A stretch of DNA of 64,000 nucleotides from CAVPGP01 sp963718065 (GTDB lineage: Bacteria > Actinomycetota > Thermoleophilia > Gaiellales > Gaiellaceae): assembly GCA_963718065.1 (NCBI GenBank), contig CAVQYE010000006.1, forward strand, positions 62,001-126,000, in the 5' to 3' direction. Under the pieces are notes generated by a model. That model was given only the letters and a program-made list of their open reading frames with translations, searched no databases and was not told the DNA's origin. Below are positions 59,704 through 64,000 of this stretch, one piece after another. The position numbers and the translations under genes were made by a program. How positions within the stretch are numbered: position 1 is the first letter of the stretch; every line of letters begins with the position of its first letter.

Positions 59704-60740
59704 GCGGCCACCACGAAGACCGGCGTGCCGATATCCACGTGGTCGAAGAGCCATTCAGCCTGTGGGACGAGCATGCGAATGCAGCCGTGTGACGCCGAGT
59801 AGCCGATCGACGCCGAGTCGGGCGTCCCGTGGATGCCGATCCCCGGTGCGGAGAGCCCCATCCAGCGCGTGCCGAGCGGATTGCCCGGCCCGGGCGGAAC
59901 GGGATGGAGTCCTTGTGCCCACGCCGAGTTGGGCGGGGTCCACCACGGGTTCTTCCACTTGACGGCGATCTGGAAGCGGCCGAGCGGCGTCGGATAGATG
60001 CTCTGCCCGGTGGCGACGCCGAACGTCCGCCACGACCTGGCGCCCTTGTAGAGGTAGAGGCGATTCGAGCCGCGCCGGATCACGATCACGGTGCTGAACG
60101 CCTTCTGTGTCACCGTCGGCGCGAGTGCTTTCAGCGGCACGGTGAGCGGTCCGCGGTCGTTCGTGCGCAGCGCGGCGACGATCTCGCGGACGGTGCGGCC
60201 CTTGTCGACACGGCGACCGGGCGCGTCCTTCGTCAGCCGCGGCTGGACGTTGCGCAAGGTCAGGCGTGCGTCGACGGGCTTACGGTCGAAGCGCTTGGCG
60301 AGCTTCGCGACGTAGCCGCGGACGGCCTCGCCCTTGACGCTGACGACGAGCTGCAGGCGGGAGCCCGGGCGCGCGAGTCGTGCGCGCTCGACGGCGCCGT
60401 GCACGTACGCGACCGCGCCGAGATCGGTCGCGCTCGGCGTCAGCCGGCGGTCGGCGACGCGCAGCTGGAGCGGCGCGGCGAACGATTCCTCGAGCCGCTC
60501 GACGGCCGCGTCCGATGTCAGCCCGCCGATCGGGACGCCGGAGACCTTCACGCCCGCGGGCACCAGCTGAACGGACGGCGTCGTGGTCGTCGTGGTTGTG
60601 GTTGTCGTGGTCGTCGTCGCCGTCGTGTCGGTGGACGTGGTGCCGGTCGTCGGGGTCGTCTCGGCGACGACGGCAGCCGACATCGCACCTGCGAAGAGAA
60701 ATCCGAGCGCGAAGAGAACGGCGAATCCGATACGCCTCAT
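59700..60740 (-). CDS. L,D-transpeptidase (YkuD) with poly-Thr linker
   Basis: 346 residues. Signal/anchor (residues ~4-26) is followed by a low-complexity Thr-rich stretch (about 30 residues, almost all Thr), then two VanW/PG-binding-like repeats (residues ~60-215) and a C-terminal YkuD domain. The catalytic site is HGTPDSASIGYSASHGCIRM with Cys320. It forms 3-3 cross-links in peptidoglycan. The poly-Thr run could be an O-glycosylated spacer. The ATG overlaps the GDPD stop as ATGA and the stop overlaps the TlpA gene as GTGA. Confidence 0.92.
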   Translation of the reverse strand: MRRIGFAVLFALGFLFAGAMSAAVVAETTPTTGTTSTDTTATTTTTTTTTTTTTPSVQLVPAGVKVSGVPIGGLTSDAAVERLEESFAAPLQLRVADRRLTPSATDLGAVAYVHGAVERARLARPGSRLQLVVSVKGEAVRGYVAKLAKRFDRKPVDARLTLRNVQPRLTKDAPGRRVDKGRTVREIVAALRTNDRGPLTVPLKALAPTVTQKAFSTVIVIRRGSNRLYLYKGARSWRTFGVATGQSIYPTPLGRFQIAVKWKNPWWTPPNSAWAQGLHPVPPGPGNPLGTRWMGLSAPGIGIHGTPDSASIGYSASHGCIRMLVPQAEWLFDHVDIGTPVFVVAA

Positions 60741-61438
60741 GCGAAAAGTGTAGCCGCGAAGATTCGCGGGTCGTTGGAGACGACGGCATCGACGCCGGCC
60801 GCCTGCATCCGGGCGAGGAGAGCGGGCGAATCCACCGTCCAGGCGATCACCGGGATGCCCAGAGCGTGGCACCGCTCGACGGTCGCCCGCGAGACGACGC
60901 CGTAGTGGAGCGAGGCGATGGTCGCCTCGGCGCGCGCCAACAGACTCGCAATGCGCCTCGGCAAGGCGCTCCGTAGCGCGGCCGCGCCGGCCAGCCGCAC
61001 CGGCGCGAGCGCACGGCCCCGCGAGACGCCGTAGCGGTCGCGCGGATACGAGAGCCCGCGCGGGAGGTCCGGCTCGAGCTCGGCGAAGCGGTGCAGTGCG
61101 GGGACCTCGAAGGTCGTGACGTACGCGCGCTCGAGCAGCTCATGACGCCGCAGCGCCTCGACGATCTCGCGCTCGAACCCGGCGGCCTTGACGTCGACGT
61201 GCACGCCGACCTCGTGCCGGCGCAGCAGCGCGAGCGCCTGGTCGAGCGACGCGGGCTCCTGCGGGATCTCGTGCTGTGAGTGCGCGACAACGAGCGACTC
61301 GATGACGTCGAACTCGACGATGTCGACTCCGACTTCGATGGCCTTCTCGAGCGAGCGCAGCGTGTTCTCGGGAGCAAGCGCGGCCGCGCCCTTGTGACCG
61401 ACCCGGATGAGGCCGTCGCCGCGGAGGAGATCGATCAC
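60737..61438 (-). CDS. Glycerophosphodiester phosphodiesterase
   Basis: 233-residue TIM-barrel GDPD. Active-site His and phosphate/metal region RVGHKGAAALAPENTLRSL, acidic Mg2+ ligands in VDIVEFDVIE, a further His in VVAHSQHE and the barrel strands VHVDVKAAG, PVIAWTVDSP and GVDAVVSNDP. It hydrolyses glycerophosphodiesters from deacylated lipids to glycerol-3-phosphate and an alcohol. GTG start overlaps the upstream synthase gene stop as GTGA. Confidence 0.9.
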   Translation of the reverse strand: MIDLLRGDGLIRVGHKGAAALAPENTLRSLEKAIEVGVDIVEFDVIESLVVAHSQHEIPQEPASLDQALALLRRHEVGVHVDVKAAGFEREIVEALRRHELLERAYVTTFEVPALHRFAELEPDLPRGLSYPRDRYGVSRGRALAPVRLAGAAALRSALPRRIASLLARAEATIASLHYGVVSRATVERCHALGIPVIAWTVDSPALLARMQAAGVDAVVSNDPRIFAATLFA

Positions 61439-62952
61439 GGCGCCGTCGGCAGCAGGTCCTCGTCGAGCTCGCCGCCGTGCGCGACAAAGCCGGCGAGCAT
61501 CCGGTCGGTGACCCACTCCACCGGCGACCGGTCGTCGGTCCACGCCCGGCCGTGTGCTCCTTCGCGCGCACCGCGGGCGAGCAGCCGCGTCAGCGGTCGG
61601 GCGGCAGCCGGCGCGTGAGCGAGCCGTCGCCGCAGCTCGGCCGGCGTCAGCGGGTGCCGCAGGCCGAGCACGAGCCTGTTGAAGCGAAGGGCCTGCCAGC
61701 CGAGCACCTGCGGGAACGCCGCGCGGAGGGTCGCCTCGACGCCGCGCGCGAGCCGGTCGTCGCCGGGCACGGTGGCGACGTTCAGCGCCACGATCCCGTC
61801 CGGTGCGAGCCGGTCGCGGACGAGGCGGAAGAACTCGGCCGTCGCAAGGTAGAAGGGCACATACGGAGGACGGTACGCGTCGATGAAGACGAGGTCGTAC
61901 CTGGCGTCAGTCCGGCGCAGGAACGGGCGCGCGTCGGCGGTGACGACGTGCAGGCGAGGGTTGTCGCCGAGCCCGAGGTACCGCCGGGCCGCCTTCGTCA
62001 CCGACGGGTCGAGCTCGACGCCGTCGATGCGCGCCTGCGGATAGACGACGCCGAAGGCGCGCGCAGTCGTCCCACCCGCGTTGCCGAGCGCGGCGATGCG
62101 CTCGACCGGGCGCCCGAGGAGCGGCGGCACGGCAAGGAACATGTCCCACTCGCCGCCGGTGAGCACCGTGTCCGGCCGCCAGAGCGAGTGCGCCACGATT
62201 CCCTCGTTCAGCTGCAGCACGCGCTCGTCGCCTTGCTGGAGGACCCGGACGTACTGGTAGAGCGACTCGTCCTCGTAGAGCAGCCCACGCTCGGCACGCA
62301 CGGCGCCGGGCGGAACGGCGAGGAGACCGGCGACCGCGACGCCGGCGATGACCCAACGGCGGCCGAGCACGAGCGCACCGGACGCGGCGAGGAGCGCGGC
62401 GGCGCCGAGGAACGTGCGTTGCGTCCCGACCGCGGGAATCGTCACGAGCGCCGCACAGAACGTGCCGACAAGGGCACCGGAGGTCGAGACCGCATAGAGC
62501 CGCCCCGCAACCTCACCCGCCGTGGCGACGTCGCGCACCGCGAGTCGCACCGCGAACGGCGACACGGCGCCGAGCAGGATCACCGGCGGTGCAATGAGCA
62601 CGAGCACGGCGAAGAACGAGCCGATCACAGCTCCGGCGGAGTAGCGGTCGAGCCCGCGCACGGCCAGGTCGAGGAACGGCTGGGCCGCGAACGGCACGAG
62701 CGCGAGCAGCACCGCCGCCGCGATCACAAGGCGCCCGAGCAGGTGGTAGTGCGGGTGCCTGTCCGCGAGCCTGCCGCCGGCCCAGTAGCCGACCGCGAGC
62801 GACCCGAGCACGAGGCCGATCAGGTTCGCCCAGACGACGGTCGAGCTGCCGAAGAACGGAGCGAGGAGTCTCGCCGCCGCGATCTCGGTGGCGAGCGAGG
62901 CAGCACCGGCGACGAAGACGATCGCGGAGAGCGCGGCGTCCTGCCGGGTCAC
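61435..62952 (-). CDS. Membrane-fused polyamine (spermidine) synthase-like protein
   Basis: 505 residues. The first ~210 residues have about seven membrane helices in the spermidine-synthase-TM style (AASLATEIAAARLLAPFFG, then VWANLIGLVLGSLAVGYW). The C-terminal ~290 residues are a SAM-dependent aminopropyltransferase/methyltransferase fold: IAALGNAGGTTARAF (first G-rich loop), IDGVELDPSVTKAAR and YDLVFIDAYRPPYVPFYL. True polyamine synthases use GGGDG and D-x-D motifs. Here the loop is GNAGGT, so another acceptor is possible. Overlaps both neighbours as GTGA. Confidence 0.83.
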   Translation of the reverse strand: MTRQDAALSAIVFVAGAASLATEIAAARLLAPFFGSSTVVWANLIGLVLGSLAVGYWAGGRLADRHPHYHLLGRLVIAAAVLLALVPFAAQPFLDLAVRGLDRYSAGAVIGSFFAVLVLIAPPVILLGAVSPFAVRLAVRDVATAGEVAGRLYAVSTSGALVGTFCAALVTIPAVGTQRTFLGAAALLAASGALVLGRRWVIAGVAVAGLLAVPPGAVRAERGLLYEDESLYQYVRVLQQGDERVLQLNEGIVAHSLWRPDTVLTGGEWDMFLAVPPLLGRPVERIAALGNAGGTTARAFGVVYPQARIDGVELDPSVTKAARRYLGLGDNPRLHVVTADARPFLRRTDARYDLVFIDAYRPPYVPFYLATAEFFRLVRDRLAPDGIVALNVATVPGDDRLARGVEATLRAAFPQVLGWQALRFNRLVLGLRHPLTPAELRRRLAHAPAAARPLTRLLARGAREGAHGRAWTDDRSPVEWVTDRMLAGFVAHGGELDEDLLPTAP

Positions 62953-63998
62953 TCCGTCCTCTTGACGACGACCACGGCGATGTCGTCGGTGATCTCGCCT
63001 CCGAACGCGCGACACTCGTCGATCACCGCGCGCGCGAGCTGGCGCGCGGGCAGCTGCCAGTTCGCGGCGAGCGTCTTGTCGAGCCGTTCGACGCCGTAGA
63101 AGTCGCGGCCGAGCCGCGCCTCGATGACGCCGTCCGTGAAGAGGACGGCCGCCTCGCCGGGCTCGAGCGTCGTCGCGGCCTCCTCGAATGTCTTCCCGGA
63201 ATCGATCCCGAGCGCGATGCCGCCGACGTCGAGCTCCTCGACGCGGCCGCCCGTGCGCACGAGCCGCGGCGCCGGATGCCCGGCGCTCGCGCCGACGAGG
63301 CGGCCGGTCGGCGGGTCGAAGGTGATCACGCCCATGGTGATGAACTTGCCGAGCGCGATCTCGCCGACGACGACGTCGTTCGCGTACGCGAGGAACTCGC
63401 CCGGATCGGGATGCTCGCGGGCGAGCGAGCGGAACACGTACTTCGCCATCGCCATGTCCGCCGTGGCCTCGATGCCGTGCCCGGTGACGTCACCGAGGAC
63501 GACGGCCAGCCGACCGTCCGCCAGCTCGAGGAAGTCGTAGACGTCGCCGCCGACGTCGACGGTTGCCGAGGACTCGTAGACGGCGCCGATCTGGACGCCC
63601 GGTATGTCGGGCTCCTCGCTCGGCAGGAGCGAGCGCTGAATCGTGTCGCTGAAGTCCTTCTGCTGCTCGTAGAGACGGGCGTTGTCGATGGCGAGTGCCG
63701 CCTGGCGGGCGAGCGAGACGAGCAGCTCGACGGTGGTCTCCGTGATCGGGCGGGCCGGGTCGAGGGAGAGGACGGTCAGCGCGGCGAGCACCTGCTTGCC
63801 GCTCGCGATCGGCACGACCGCGGCGGTCGAGCCCTTCTCCAGAAACGGCACGAGCAGGCTGTGCGCGCCGCCGAGCCGCGTCGCCGTCGCCGCGTCGAGC
63901 AGCGTTGCCTGCTCGACGGGAGCGCGGTGGGGCCGGTCGAGAATCGTGCGCACCGACTCGGCGAACGGGCCCGGGACGACGTGCACCGCCTTCGGCAC
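62949..63998 (-). CDS. PP2C/SpoIIE-family phosphatase with GAF domain (5' end outside window)
   Basis: At least 349 residues, cut by the right edge. A GAF-type domain fills the visible N-terminal part (SLLVPFLEKGSTAAVVPIASG to LVSLARQAALAIDNARLYEQQ). A PPM/SpoIIE Ser/Thr phosphatase follows, with metal-binding blocks VDVGGDVYDFLEL, LGDVTGHGIEATADMAM, SAGHPAPRLV, VLFTDGVIEAR and GEITDDIAVVVVK. Such proteins reverse phosphorylation of anti-anti-sigma factors. It heads a strictly overlapping chain of seven genes. The GTG at 63998 may be internal. Confidence 0.92.
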   Translation of the reverse strand: MPKAVHVVPGPFAESVRTILDRPHRAPVEQATLLDAATATRLGGAHSLLVPFLEKGSTAAVVPIASGKQVLAALTVLSLDPARPITETTVELLVSLARQAALAIDNARLYEQQKDFSDTIQRSLLPSEEPDIPGVQIGAVYESSATVDVGGDVYDFLELADGRLAVVLGDVTGHGIEATADMAMAKYVFRSLAREHPDPGEFLAYANDVVVGEIALGKFITMGVITFDPPTGRLVGASAGHPAPRLVRTGGRVEELDVGGIALGIDSGKTFEEAATTLEPGEAAVLFTDGVIEARLGRDFYGVERLDKTLAANWQLPARQLARAVIDECRAFGGEITDDIAVVVVKRTE

Positions 63999-64000
63999 GA

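Noticed and set aside
60560..60650. GTC/GTG low-complexity run as a possible structural repeat
   Set aside because: It encodes the poly-Thr linker of the L,D-transpeptidase, so a coding explanation suffices.

Overview
This 64-kb window is GC-rich, gene-dense bacterial chromosome, almost certainly from an actinobacterial lineage. The evidence is very high third-position GC, many GTG starts, a primary sigma factor, CGAAC-N4-GTTC type LexA boxes, and a CysO/CysM/Mec sulfur-carrier pathway. My best guess is a deep soil actinobacterium of the Thermoleophilia/Gaiellales type, but that placement is an inference. I see no rRNA, tRNA, CRISPR array, insertion sequence or prophage. It looks like core chromosome with short intergenic gaps.

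Layout. 1-4467: a duplicated operator-like region, then a minus-strand run of MFS exporter, MeaB GTPase, threonine deaminase and a double GNAT. 4490-9471: HisC, a Lon-N-domain protein, a GNAT, gamma-glutamyltransferase and a flippase-like membrane protein. 9490-11680: a ParA-FtsZ operon whose FtsZ has a long N-terminal extension. 11760-17004: a metallo-beta-lactamase-fold protein, two unknowns, a Nei-type glycosylase, a small unknown and a nitronate monooxygenase. 16993-22299: the large helicase Lhr and an HhH-GPD protein. 22578-28820: acyl-CoA dehydrogenase, cupredoxin, lipoprotein, amidohydrolase, formamidase, a 165-bp palindromic element and an M20 peptidase. 28897-31062: primary sigma factor and a TPR protein. 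31120-33867: a rhodanese-ThiF fusion with cysO-cysM-mec. 33870-37099: secreted proteins, an FAH-family protein, a GlcD-like oxidase and a SnoaL-like protein. 37103-45493: a xylose uptake and catabolism locus. 45593-48894: GntR, ABC-2 exporter and an extra sugar-binding protein. 48952-56981: CBS/CorC protein, MBL hydrolase, SOS-controlled radical SAM protein, a NarL-type regulator with a degenerate kinase, flavoprotein, VOC protein, a histone-like repeat protein and an anti-sigma factor. 57054-63998: ferredoxin, pseudo-receiver, DUF309, then a tightly overlapping chain of PP2C phosphatase, polyamine-synthase-like protein, GDPD, L,D-transpeptidase, TlpA, CcmH and CcdA.

Two expression themes recur. 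Many monocistronic or first-in-operon genes have a TANNNT hexamer exactly 6-7 nt before the start codon, the signature of leaderless mRNAs. Genes inside operons are joined by NTGA stop/start overlaps. Genes for secreted proteins, ParA and FtsZ instead have clear Shine-Dalgarno sequences.

At least a dozen conserved genes are broken by frame changes. Every single-break case that can be resolved behaves as one extra base, usually a C or G between two codons. The breaks therefore look like insertion-type sequence errors rather than decay, and those genes are annotated over their full reconstructed span. xylB carries many breaks and is the only serious pseudogene candidate.
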